Shown here in pieces: positions 15,979 to 24,695 of a stretch of 64,000 bases of DNA (positions within the stretch are counted from its first letter, which is position 1; each line of letters opens with the position of its first letter). Both the position numbers and the translations under genes were made by a program. The notes under the pieces were generated by a model, which saw nothing but the letters and a program-made list of their open reading frames with translations, was not told the origin of the DNA and did no database searches. The DNA is from an uncultured Ruminiclostridium sp. (GTDB taxonomy: Bacteria > Bacillota > Clostridia > Oscillospirales > Ruminococcaceae): positions 1-64,000 of the forward strand of contig CALXBK010000004.1 in the NCBI GenBank assembly GCA_944386545.1, read 5' to 3'.

Positions 15979-16848
15979 ATGGAAATTACAGGCTCGATGG
16001 AAAACAGAGTGCATACTACAAGGAAAAAGCCGTACAGCCTTTACAGCTGTGCCGTTCCCGATTATTTCAACAGCGTGCCTATGCACTGGCACGGCGAATT
16101 TGAGCTTAACTTCATTCGTGAGGGCTCGGCGGAATTTATCTGCGGAGACGAAAGGTTCATCTCGCGCGAGGGCGATATAATTATCACCTGCCCGAATGTC
16201 CTGCACTCGATTTATCCCTGCAAGGGTGTAAGGCAGATTTACGATACTCTTGTTTTCGGCAGGGAGCTTTTAGGCGGCTCAGGCACCGACAGATACACCG
16301 AAGAATGTATCGATCCGCTTGTAAGCGGCAGTATGAAAATTCCCGTCCGCATCACAAAGGAGCATCACTATTATGCCGAGCTTGAAATTACAGCCGAAAA
16401 TATCTTTTCCTGTGCAAGGGGTAACACGCCGCAGCTTGATATGCTTTTGCGAAGCGAAATAATAAGGCTGTTCTGGATACTGCTGACCGAAGCCGAAGCC
16501 GTATACCGCCCCGAAAAGCCCGAACAAGGCATACGCCCTGCTTTGCAGTATATCGCAGAGCATTATAAGGAAAGGATAACCGTAAAACAGCTTGCCGCCT
16601 CGGTGCATTTAAGCGAGAGCTATTTTATGAGCCGCTTTGCCCGCCACGTGGGACTTAGCACCTGCGAATACATCTCCCATTTCAGAATACACAAGGCGTG
16701 CGAAACCCTTATTGACACAAACGGCAATATACTTGAAACCGCACTTGACTGCGGCTTTCGCAACATATCAAACTTCAACAGGCAGTTCCGCAGAATAGTC
16801 GGCTGTTCACCCAGCGAATACAGAAAAAAATATTCCTCTGCAAAATAA
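15979..16848 (+). CDS. AraC-family transcriptional regulator
   Basis: A 289-residue regulator. The N-terminal half is a cupin-like sensor (MHWHGEFELNFIREGSAEFICGDE, residues about 34-57, and EGDIIITCPNVLHSIYPC). The C-terminal 100 residues hold two helix-turn-helix motifs, with ITVKQLAASVHLSESYFMSRFARHVG and the family signature ending NFNRQFRRIVGCSPSEYRK. AAGGGGG precedes ATG 15979. It is divergent from the GH31 alpha-glucosidase, so it is probably a sugar-responsive activator of that gene. No transporter for the inducer is nearby. Confidence 0.9.
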   Translation: MEITGSMENRVHTTRKKPYSLYSCAVPDYFNSVPMHWHGEFELNFIREGSAEFICGDERFISREGDIIITCPNVLHSIYPCKGVRQIYDTLVFGRELLGGSGTDRYTEECIDPLVSGSMKIPVRITKEHHYYAELEITAENIFSCARGNTPQLDMLLRSEIIRLFWILLTEAEAVYRPEKPEQGIRPALQYIAEHYKERITVKQLAASVHLSESYFMSRFARHVGLSTCEYISHFRIHKACETLIDTNGNILETALDCGFRNISNFNRQFRRIVGCSPSEYRKKYSSAK

Positions 16849-16918
16849 AGCGTTCACATTTTACGCTGTCGTTGCATATTCTGTTTTATCCCAATATTTT
16901 TTAAAAGGAGAATTTGTC

Positions 16919-17818
16919 ATGGATAAAACTCAGAATTATGTTACCGACTCGCTTGAACAGCACCTGTTTTTCGCCCGCATAATGAAAGAGCACGCGCTGT
17001 TTTTAAAAGCGGGCTTTATGCCGCCTGCCTGTGAATTTTCGCAAAGAAGCGGACAGCTTATGCAAAAATTCGAGGCTCTGCTGTCAAGGACCGTATCGCT
17101 TGCAGACTGTGCGGTACGTTGCAAGGTGCTGTCATCGGGCGAAACGGTAACGGAATTTACTGACTGTGCGGAGCGCAAAACCGCCTGTCTTACGGGTATT
17201 GACATTGACAGAGGTATTACCGCCCGTACAATGAAGCTCAAAGGTTACGGCGGCGGCTTTAACGTTACGCCCGCACTTAAAAACAGCGTGCGGCAGTTGA
17301 ACCGTGAAGCGCTTCAGGCTCTCGACTGCCTTATTGCCTTTAAGGAGGAGGTGCTGAAAAACGTCAGCTCCTGCACGATGTTCACGCCGAATTATCCGCT
17401 GCTGATTGAGCATATCCTGCGTGAAGCACGGCTTTACCGCAGTCATCTGTTAAGGCTTGAGGGAATGGGTACAAGCGGCTGTCAGGAGCTTCGTGACAGC
17501 GAGCTTTTCTGGAACAGAATAATGATGGAGCACGCCCTGTTTATAAGAGGACTGCTTGATCCTGCCGAAAACGAGCTTGTTGATACCGCCAACGGCTTCG
17601 CAAAGGATTATAAGCGACTGCTTGAAGCGTCCCGCAATGCAAATGATAAGATGATACAAAGCGCGGGCTCATTTGAGCTGACGAAAAAATTCCGTGATTT
17701 CAAAACGGCAGGAGTTGAGGGAATAGAAGCCTGCAAAATACGCTCCGTTATCCTGCCGCTGCTCGCCGACCACGTACTGCGTGAAGCAAATCACTACATT
17801 AGGCTGATGGAAGCGTAA
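16919..17818 (+). CDS. DUF2935-domain protein
   Basis: A 299-residue, mainly helical soluble protein made of two similar halves. Each half carries FxxRIMxEHALF (about 18-29 and 198-209) and LxxHxLREAxxY near its end, the pattern of DUF2935 four-helix proteins. The conserved His and Glu in these repeats suggest a ferritin-like or other metal-binding bundle, though this is not proven. A ribosome site AAAGGAG precedes ATG 16919. It stands alone between the AraC gene and a terminator. Confidence 0.8.
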   Translation: MDKTQNYVTDSLEQHLFFARIMKEHALFLKAGFMPPACEFSQRSGQLMQKFEALLSRTVSLADCAVRCKVLSSGETVTEFTDCAERKTACLTGIDIDRGITARTMKLKGYGGGFNVTPALKNSVRQLNREALQALDCLIAFKEEVLKNVSSCTMFTPNYPLLIEHILREARLYRSHLLRLEGMGTSGCQELRDSELFWNRIMMEHALFIRGLLDPAENELVDTANGFAKDYKRLLEASRNANDKMIQSAGSFELTKKFRDFKTAGVEGIEACKIRSVILPLLADHVLREANHYIRLMEA

Positions 17819-17847
17819 ATAAAGTTTAAGAGGTATCTTGTCATTGC

Positions 17848-17880
17848 AGAGCCGTCATGCGTTGACGGCTCTCTTTATAT
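17848..17880 (+). terminator. Terminator after the DUF2935 gene
   Basis: AGAGCCGTCA pairs with TGACGGCTCT around a 5-base loop, followed by a T-rich tail. Confidence 0.8.
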
Positions 17881-18030
17881 TAATCAAAGATAATCTTTCC
17901 GACAGTCTTAAATTACAAGCCTTGCACATGGAAAGAAAAAACAAAATAGGCGTTATCAACAATTTACTGCAACCGATTTTTTTCAATACTATAAAAATTT
18001 TTATAAAAAAAGCAATCTCACTTTTTTTAT

Positions 18031-18471
18031 ATTGACTTTTTACAAATAATCGTAGATAATAAATATGTGGAAATCATTAAACAAGGTTTTATACCAAATA
18101 CCACAGTTACAGAACCTGCGGAAAAACAAAAGAAGCCATAGAGGATTATTTAGATGACACTATCGGAGCAACAAAGTGGCGAGAAGTTACACAAGAGGGT
18201 TATACTGCTACTCTCTCTGATGATGAATGGCTTGTTTGTATGAGAGTAGGACTGCATAAGATTGGCGGCGAATATAAATATGACTATCATTTTTGGTATA
18301 GGGCGTATAACGGGGATTAGTATAACAAACACTCATTTGCAGGAGAAACAGAAGCAATAGAGAGCGATGTCATCAATCCATCTGTTCACAGCACTGAAAC
18401 GGGATGGCGTTGTATGGTATTGTTGATTTTTATGACAGCGAAACTATGTATTATGCGGTGAAAATGCATTA
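18031..18471 (+). pseudogene. Decayed gene of unknown function
   Basis: Three reading frames hold linked coding-like sequence: VDNKYVEIIKQGFIPNT at 18052-18102, KTKEAIEDYLDDTIGATKW from about 18125 and on to HFWYRAYNGD ending at TAG (18318-18320), then YNKHSFAGETEAIESD in the same frame, and a shift into GIVDFYDSETMYYAVKMH ending at 18471. Two frameshifts and one stop (probably TGG to TAG) explain it. I do not recognise the family. It directly precedes a lipoprotein gene whose ribosome site follows its last stop. Confidence 0.55.
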
Positions 18472-18484
18472 AGGAGGCGGTGAT

Positions 18485-19300
18485 ATGAAAAAGAGAATTA
18501 CAGCGCTTATATCAGCGATTGCCGTTGCCGCAACGATGCTTTCGGGCTGTTCGGGCAACGAAGCGATACAAAGCGGGGAAAATCAAAGCTCCGAAAGCGG
18601 GGAAATTCACGGCTCGCAGGACAATAGCAGCATTGACAGCACCGAGGAGAGCAAGGATATAAATTCTCCCCTTATCGAATGGGTAAATAACGATGCGGGA
18701 GCTGTAAAGCTGCTGAACAAAATCTCAACACTGAAGAGTTCAAATGCGGAAGATGTTTACACAGCATTTGGCGAGCCTAACTATGCAGGCTCGGGTCTGC
18801 CTTTTCTTGATTACATATATGAAGACTATATCGACTCTAAAGATTATTATTTTAAGCATTGTTTCATTCAACCGGAAGCGGATTACAGTGAATTGCACAG
18901 CGGCAACAACAAATGCGTGATTGACTTTTCGGAAAATCAAGACGGCACAGCATCATATTGTGTTACCGTAATGACTACGATCAATAGCTGGGACAGCACT
19001 GAGGAATTGCTCGAAATGCTTAATGCAGATGAAAGCGACAAGGAATTAATCAGAAAAGCCGCAGAGCTTAACGGATCTGCCGACGGTGAAGAAATTATCA
19101 AAAGCTTGGGCGAACCATCTTATTGTTCTGACGATTATTATGTCATTCAATATAATTTAAAAAACAACAATTCATGTCAATATAACGAGAGGTATCCCAA
19201 TAAACTGTTCTTCATATTTGGAGTAAATTCTTCAAACAAATATGAGCTTATGTTTGAAGCATATTCAATAGCAATACCCGATACAGAATTGCAGGGATAA
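18485..19300 (+). CDS. Putative lipoprotein
   Basis: A 271-residue protein with a type II signal peptide (MKKRITALISAIAVAATMLS, then GC with Cys 22), a Ser/Glu-rich linker to about residue 58 and two similar globular segments, each with an FGEPNY- or LGEPSY-like motif (about 98 and 211). This pattern recalls SmpA/OmlA-like small folds but is not enough to assign one. AGGAGGCGG precedes ATG 18485. A terminator follows. The decayed gene before it may once have formed an operon with it. Confidence 0.75.
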   Translation: MKKRITALISAIAVAATMLSGCSGNEAIQSGENQSSESGEIHGSQDNSSIDSTEESKDINSPLIEWVNNDAGAVKLLNKISTLKSSNAEDVYTAFGEPNYAGSGLPFLDYIYEDYIDSKDYYFKHCFIQPEADYSELHSGNNKCVIDFSENQDGTASYCVTVMTTINSWDSTEELLEMLNADESDKELIRKAAELNGSADGEEIIKSLGEPSYCSDDYYVIQYNLKNNNSCQYNERYPNKLFFIFGVNSSNKYELMFEAYSIAIPDTELQG

Positions 19301-19314
19301 CAGAATAATATCTC

Positions 19315-19346
19315 AAGAGCCGTCAGCTGTGGCGGCTCTTTTACTT
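19315..19346 (+). terminator. Terminator after the lipoprotein gene
   Basis: AAGAGCCG pairs with CGGCTCTT, tail TTTACTTTATT. The stem resembles that of the terminator at 17848. Confidence 0.8.
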
Positions 19347-19450
19347 TATTCACGGCTGCGGCACGGCTCGCATAAACTGTACCGAGGATATTTACATAGC
19401 GTTTTTATAATTGCAAATGCTATGCAAATTTATTTAAAGGAGTATGATTT

Positions 19451-20650
19451 ATGCAGGAATTATCCGGGTATCCCGCAGTCGGCAAGGTGCGGGTTTATGA
19501 TATTGAGGCAATTTCTCTGCCCATAGTTTACAACAGGTTCGGCGACCACGATCCGAACGGGCTTATGTACGTGTTGAAAAAGGATTCACAACGAATACGG
19601 CGTAAGGCGAAAGCTCTTTTTTCCCTGCCCGTACCCCAGCCCTGCGAGGAGGTACAGCCGCTTGTTATAAGAGCAAATGTAGGCGATACCGTGCAGATAA
19701 ATTTTGAAAACAAGCTCGACAGGCGGGCATCTATTCATGTGACGGGACTGTCCTACAATGTGACTAATTCGGACGGAGCAAACGTGGGCTATAATCCCGA
19801 CACCACCACCGACCGCTTTATCAGCTATATCTGGAAGGCTGAAAAAGAGGGCGTGTTTTTGTTTTCGGATATGGCAGACACAAGAGGCTCTGAACAGGGA
19901 ACAAATGTACACGGACTGTTCGGCGCGATAATTGTGGAGGCGGCAGGCTCGTACTGGCTCAGTCCCGTAACGGGAAAGCCGATAGACAGCGGGCTGTTTG
20001 CGGATATATACAATCCCGCAAGGGCGTCATTCCGCGAATATGCCGTATTCTTTCATGACGAGCTTGAGATACTGAATAAGGACAATGAGCAGCCCGTCGA
20101 TCCTCACACGGGACTGCAAAGCGGCACTACGGCAATAAGCTACCGTTCCGAGCCGATGAGAAACCGCCTGCCTCTTGATCATCACGCCAATGAGGCGGAT
20201 ACGGGAGAGGATATTTCAATGAGCTCGTGGGCGTACGGCGATCCCGCACCGCCTGTTTTAAGAGCCTATGTCGGCGATCCGTCCGAAATACGGCTTATCC
20301 ACGGCGGAGTAAAGGAAACGCACGTTTTTCATCTTCACAACCATCAATGGCGGCTTGAGGGGGGCAATCAGAATTCCACAATTATAGATTCTATCTCGAT
20401 AAGCCCGCAGGAATGTTATACGCTTGATATTCTGTACGGAGCGGGAAGCTTTAACAAGATGATAGGCGACGCTTTTTTTCACTGTCACCTTTACCCGCAC
20501 TTTCACGAGGGTATGTGGACGCTGTGGAGAGTTTTTGACAGGCTCCAGGACGGCACGGGCGTGTATTCCGACGGAAGTGTTATACAGGCTCTTATGCCGC
20601 TTCAGCCGCCGCTGGGAATACAAAGCCCGCAGGGTGAAAATATAACTTAG
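19451..20650 (+). pseudogene. Large multicopper-oxidase-like gene, 5' part
   Basis: A 399-residue frame with two or three cupredoxin-like domains. Copper-site motifs are HVFHLHNHQWR (H291, H294, H296, H298) and HCHLYPHFHEGM at 344-355, the latter being the classic type 1/type 3 Cys-His pair with its axial Met. AAAGGAG precedes ATG 19451. No signal peptide is seen. After the stop at 20650 comes about 135 bp of hairpin-rich DNA, and then the frame at 20816 continues the same protein architecture. Together the parts have about 1190 residues, near the size of the manganese oxidase MnxG. I read them as one gene split by an insertion; separate expression of this part cannot be excluded. Confidence 0.6.
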
Positions 20651-20785
20651 GCAAGATGTCCCCCGCCTCTAAGGAGGCGGGTTCCATATTCAGTTTCAGT
20701 TGGGGTTCAATCCCCGACTGAAACTGAAACGCAGCTTCGCTGCGGCTTGCCGCGTTGAATGACGGGGCAAGCCCCTTATTGAATA
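20651..20785. mobile_element. Hairpin-rich insertion, possibly a non-autonomous IS200/IS605-type element
   Basis: Four stem-loops stand in a row: CCCGCCTC/GAGGCGGG (20662-20681), a long stem CAGTTTCAGT/ACTGAAACTG with inner GGGG/CCCC (20691-20726), GCAGC/GCTGC (20731-20743) and GGCTTGCC/GGGCAAGCC (20744-20773). The first hairpin, directly after a stop codon, resembles subterminal hairpins and guide-RNA scaffolds at IS605 right ends. The last 26 bases (20758-20783) recur inverted at 39879-39904 with one mismatch. It separates two parts of one protein family. Confidence 0.5.
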
Positions 20786-20815
20786 CAGCCGACTGCCCTT
20801 GAAGAAGCGAATTTT

Positions 20816-23173
20816 GTGGATAATTTCGCACCGGGGGCGCTGTACACCGATACCTGTCCTTGCTGTACGGACGAAAATATAAAGGTGTTTGAGATAGCGG
20901 CAGTACAGGCAAAGCTTGTATACAACCGCTACGGCTGGCACGACCCGCAGGGACGGTTTTTTGTGCTGAAGGAGGATATAGAAAGAGAGGGCACGCTTGA
21001 AAATTATATAAAAAAGGTGGAAAGGGGAGAAATACGTCCCGAGCCGCTTGTAATCCGTGTAAATGCGGGCGACTGCATAGAAATCCGTCTTACAAATCTT
21101 CTGCCCGAATATATTGAGGAAAGCGAATTCCGGCTTAAAACGCTTACGGATATAGTGGGCTATCACATTCACCTTGTAAAATTCGATACCATCGTTTCGG
21201 ACGGCACCGCCAACGGCTGGAACAACCTTGCGGGCGCAAGAAAATATGAAACTCTCATAGAAAGATTTTTTGCAAACGAGGAGCTTAACACCGTGTTCTT
21301 CCACGACCATCTGTTTGCAAATGTGCATCAGCATCACGGTATGTTCGGTGCGCTTATAGTAGAGCCTGCCGGCTCGGTTTTTTTAAATCCCGCAACCGGT
21401 GAACCGATAAAAAGCGGTACGAATGCGGTTATCCGCACCGCCGACGGAAAATCGTTCAGAGAATTTACCTTATTTATACACGATTTTGCGCTGTTATTTG
21501 ACAAAAACCGCAATCCCCTCAATCCTCCCGAGCACCCCGGCTCTGACGACGATCCCGGCGTTATGGGCATAAACTACCGATGTGAGCCTATGCCTGAACG
21601 GCTTAAGATAAAAAACGATCCCGCACATATTTTCAGCTCATACCTGTACGGCGATCCCGCAACGCCCTTGCTTGAAACCTACCTCGCAGAGCCTATCAGG
21701 ATAAGACTGCTTGACAGCGCTCACGAGGAACAGCACGTGTTCAACACCGAGGGACTGCCGTGGAAAAAGGAAATAACCGATATTTCCTCTCCGCTTGTGC
21801 AGTCGCAGACGATAGGAATATCTGAAGCGTTCAATCTGCATATCGACACGCCCTACCCCGCAGGCGACTATCTTTACTATTCGGGAGGCATTGACGATAT
21901 GTGGCTTGGGCTATGGGGAATAATCCGTGCATATTCTCAGCCGCAGAAGCATCTTTTGCCGCTGTGCGGGTTTACTCCCGCCGCCGTGCCGAGAACACCG
22001 CCGCACGGCGCTGTCATAAGAAAATTTGAGATTGCCGCAATTCAGAAAAATATTTTTTACAACTCCTTCGGCGACCATGATCCGCAGGGCCTTATATTTG
22101 TTCCTATGAACGACGCCGACGATGTTATAAAAGGCAAAAAAGCTCCGATACCTCTTATTTTACGCGCTAATGCAGGCGAGTGGATAGAGCTGACGCTTCA
22201 CAATCTGTTTGATCCCAATAAGCCGATAGTATTCAACGACTACCCCTCCGTGCCGCCGGACTATCCTCACCCCCCTGCAAGCAGGGTGTCGCTAAATCCG
22301 CAGTTTTTAAAATACGATCCCGTATTTTCGTCGGGCATAAATGTCGGCTACAATGCGGCAGAGCAAACTGCCGCGCCGGGTGAAACAATAAAATACCTCT
22401 GGCACGCGGATAAGGAGTACGGCGTCTGTCTGCTCTCCTCCTTCGGGGATATACGAAATCACCGTCATCACGGACTGTTCGGCGCAATCATCATAGAGCC
22501 GCAGGGAGCGCGGCATTACAGCGGCATAAAATGCAGCTGCGAATGTCACGGAGAGCAGGCGGTCATTTCCGCCGGCGGCGTTGAAAGCTTCCGCGAGTTT
22601 GTGCTGTTTGCCCACAACGGTATCCGACTGCTTGATAAAAACGGAGAGCTTATCAAAACCACCGAGCAGGACGAAATTGAGGGGCACGGCGCACCCGACC
22701 ACGAGGACACGGGAGAAAAGGGCTATAACTACCGCTCGGAGAGATTTTTCAACCGTCTGAAAAAAATCCCCGCAATTTATAAAGTGTTCGACTCAAAGGT
22801 GCACGGAGATCCCGCAACGCCGCTTTTGCGCTCATATACGGGCGAGCGTGTTATTATCCGTTTTGTCATGCCCGCAGATAAGCCGAGAAATATCAGCTTT
22901 GCCTTGCACGCTCATGTATGGAGAGCACAGCCCGACGATCCGTTTTCTGAATATGTGCCTGTTCAGGGGGATGTAAGCGTCGGCAATGTTTTCAATATTG
23001 AGCCGCAAAAAACAGAGTGCGCGGGAGATTATCTCTACCGTTCAGGCTCATTGCGCTGGGATGTCGAATCGGGTATGTGGGGAATTTGGCGCGTAAAAAA
23101 ACGCGGCATACTCTGTTTGTGCGAAAACGCCTGCCGAAGTATAAAAAACAAAAGAAAAAAGAATAAACGGTAA
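20816..23173 (+). pseudogene. Large multicopper-oxidase-like gene, 3' part
   Basis: A 785-residue frame from GTG 20816; coding sequence continues in frame back to 20783 and there is no ribosome site, so it looks like the interior of a gene. Motifs are GYHIH (H117, H119) and FFHDHLFANVHQHHGMFG (from 161), the two HxH pairs missing from the 5' part. A further cupredoxin set has RHHGLFG and ALHAHVW. A multicopper oxidase needs four HxH motifs for its trinuclear copper centre; here two lie on each side of the insertion, which argues for one original enzyme of MnxG type. The C-terminus is lysine-rich. Oxidation of Mn(II) or another metal is possible, not shown. Confidence 0.6.
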
Positions 23174-23182
23174 GCGATAAAC

Positions 23183-23213
23183 GAACGGGGGAGCAAGGGC
23201 TCTCCCGTATTTT
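23183..23213 (+). terminator. Terminator after the multicopper-oxidase gene
   Basis: ACGGGGGAG pairs with CTCTCCCGT around CAAGGG; tail ATTTT. Confidence 0.8.
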
Positions 23214-23265
23214 CATATAATCAAAAATTGTCATTACAAATTTTATAACTTTTTTTATTGTACTA

Positions 23266-23294
23266 TTGTAATTTTGCACGAATTAGTGTATAAT
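23266..23294 (+). promoter_or_regulatory. Promoter of ireB
   Basis: TTGTAA (23266-23271), 17 bp, TATAAT (23289-23294), 50 bp before ATG 23345. Confidence 0.75.
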
Positions 23295-23344
23295 ATGTGT
23301 AGGTAGATTTACGGTGCACTATTTTACGGAAAGGAAATGATAAT

Positions 23345-23590
23345 ATGGTTGATAAAACGATGCCGTTTTCCATCAAGGGCGAAAGAGAAAATGAGATGAA
23401 AGAAATTCTCACTACCGTCTATGACGCTTTGAAGGAAAAGGGATACAATCCCATTAATCAGCTTGTCGGATACATTCTTTCGGAAGATCCCACATATATA
23501 ACTACATACAACAACGCCCGCAGTCTTATAAGACATATAGACCGTGACGAGCTTTTACAGGTTATGGTTAAGAAATATCTTGACAGCTGA
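23345..23590 (+). CDS. ireB: IreB-family regulatory phosphoprotein (UPF0297)
   Basis: An 81-residue protein matching the whole length of the UPF0297/IreB family: PFSIKGERENEMKEILTTVY at the N-terminus, GYNPINQLVGYILSEDPTYIT in the middle and ARSLIRHIDRDELLQ at the end. In Enterococcus faecalis IreB is a substrate of the Ser/Thr kinase IreK and influences cephalosporin resistance and cell-wall homeostasis; the same role here is inference. In most Firmicutes it precedes ruvX (yrrK) and alaS; that context is absent, and a polysaccharide deacetylase gene follows instead. Confidence 0.93.
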   Translation: MVDKTMPFSIKGERENEMKEILTTVYDALKEKGYNPINQLVGYILSEDPTYITTYNNARSLIRHIDRDELLQVMVKKYLDS

Positions 23591-23632
23591 TAGGTAAAGC
23601 AGGGAGTATTCCCTTTTTATTCATTGAATAAT

Positions 23633-23673
23633 AATCACCCCTTTGCGTAATTTAAACGCAGGGGTGATTTTTT
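23633..23673 (+). terminator. Terminator that ends at the start codon of pdaA
   Basis: AATCACCCC and TTGCGT pair with ACGCA and GGGGTGATT, then six T run straight into ATG 23674. The only ribosome-site-like sequence for pdaA (AGGGGTG) is inside the 3' arm, so the folded hairpin should both stop transcription and hide that site. Confidence 0.75.
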
Positions 23674-24510
23674 ATGCGTAGATTTTTATATCTTTCGCTT
23701 ATTATCTGTATTGCCGCAAGCGCAGTCGGCTGTGTTTTTGTAATGGAGGAAGCTCCCGATATGACAAAGACCTCTTATTTTGCCGAAACCGAAACCGAGG
23801 ATATTGCAAAGGCTTTGACTCTTGATGCATTTAATGAGAAGATATGCTACGGACAGGGACATGAAACTGACGGTAAAAACCGTCCGACGGCTGCTGTTAC
23901 GGCACAGGAGAAATACGGTGCGCTCGGCGGCTTGTTTATAGGCGGCGAAAATGACAAAACCGTTTACCTCACCTTTGACGAGGGGTATGAAAACAACCTT
24001 ACGGGGCAAATTCTCGACACACTTAAAAGCAAAAACGTCACGGCAACATTCTATGTGACGCTTGATTACGCAAAGAGCAATCCTCAGCTTATAAGGCGTA
24101 TGATAAACGAGGGGCACAGCGTGGGCAATCACACCTGTACCCATCCTTCCCTGCCCGATTTATCCGACGAGGAGGTCTTTGAGGAGCTAAAAGGACTTCA
24201 CAGCTATATCGAGAAAAATTTCAACGGCTATAAAATGACGTCAGTCCGCCCGCCTAATGGGGAATTTTCAGCACGCACAATAACGGTTGCAAACAATTTT
24301 GGCTACAAAACCGTGCTTTGGTCCTTTGCATACGCCGACTGGGATGTGAACGCTCAGCCCGATAAGGCCGAGGCGTTTGAAAGAATAACACAGGCAACGC
24401 ATAACGGTGCGGTGTACCTGCTTCATGCCGTGTCAAAGACGAATGCGGAAATACTCGGAGATGTAATTGATTACTGGCTTGAAAACGGCTATGAGGTTAA
24501 ATCAATATAG
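23674..24510 (+). CDS. PdaA-like polysaccharide deacetylase, probable lipoprotein
   Basis: A 278-residue NodB-family deacetylase. A short signal with AVGC (Cys 20) suggests a lipid anchor. The catalytic motifs are YLTFDEGYEN (from 98; the EGYE variant is typical of PdaA, which acts on muramic acid during spore-cortex delta-lactam formation), HSVGNHTCTHPS with metal ligands H153 and H157, RPPNGEFS and LLHAVS. B. subtilis PdaA has a similar size. ATG 23674 is reached directly after a terminator T-run. A spore-cortex role is likely if the host sporulates; the window shows no other sporulation gene apart from jag and yidC. Confidence 0.87.
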   Translation: MRRFLYLSLIICIAASAVGCVFVMEEAPDMTKTSYFAETETEDIAKALTLDAFNEKICYGQGHETDGKNRPTAAVTAQEKYGALGGLFIGGENDKTVYLTFDEGYENNLTGQILDTLKSKNVTATFYVTLDYAKSNPQLIRRMINEGHSVGNHTCTHPSLPDLSDEEVFEELKGLHSYIEKNFNGYKMTSVRPPNGEFSARTITVANNFGYKTVLWSFAYADWDVNAQPDKAEAFERITQATHNGAVYLLHAVSKTNAEILGDVIDYWLENGYEVKSI

Positions 24511-24525
24511 CCTTTCCTAAAAAAG

Positions 24526-24558
24526 CGGCTATGACGCGGCTGCGTCATAGCCATAGGA
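24526..24558 (+). terminator. Terminator after pdaA
   Basis: A perfect 11-bp stem GGCTATGACGC / GCGTCATAGCC with a 4-base loop. The tail is not T-rich, so efficiency is uncertain. It lies between convergent genes. Confidence 0.55.
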
Positions 24559-24695
24559 AAAGGGTGCAGATTATCTTAAAGGGATCGTCCCTTTAAGCCG
24601 TTTATTTCCGCATTTGCGGTATCTTTATCCCCGCTTTGAACGGGTACCAATTGCTTGTTGCGGACTGTTGCCTGTAACTTGCAGCAAGGCTTTCA

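Noticed and set aside
20816..20850. GTG 20816 as the true start of a separate multicopper oxidase gene
   Set aside because: There is no ribosome site, and coding-like sequence continues upstream in frame to the insertion, so it looks like the interior of one gene.
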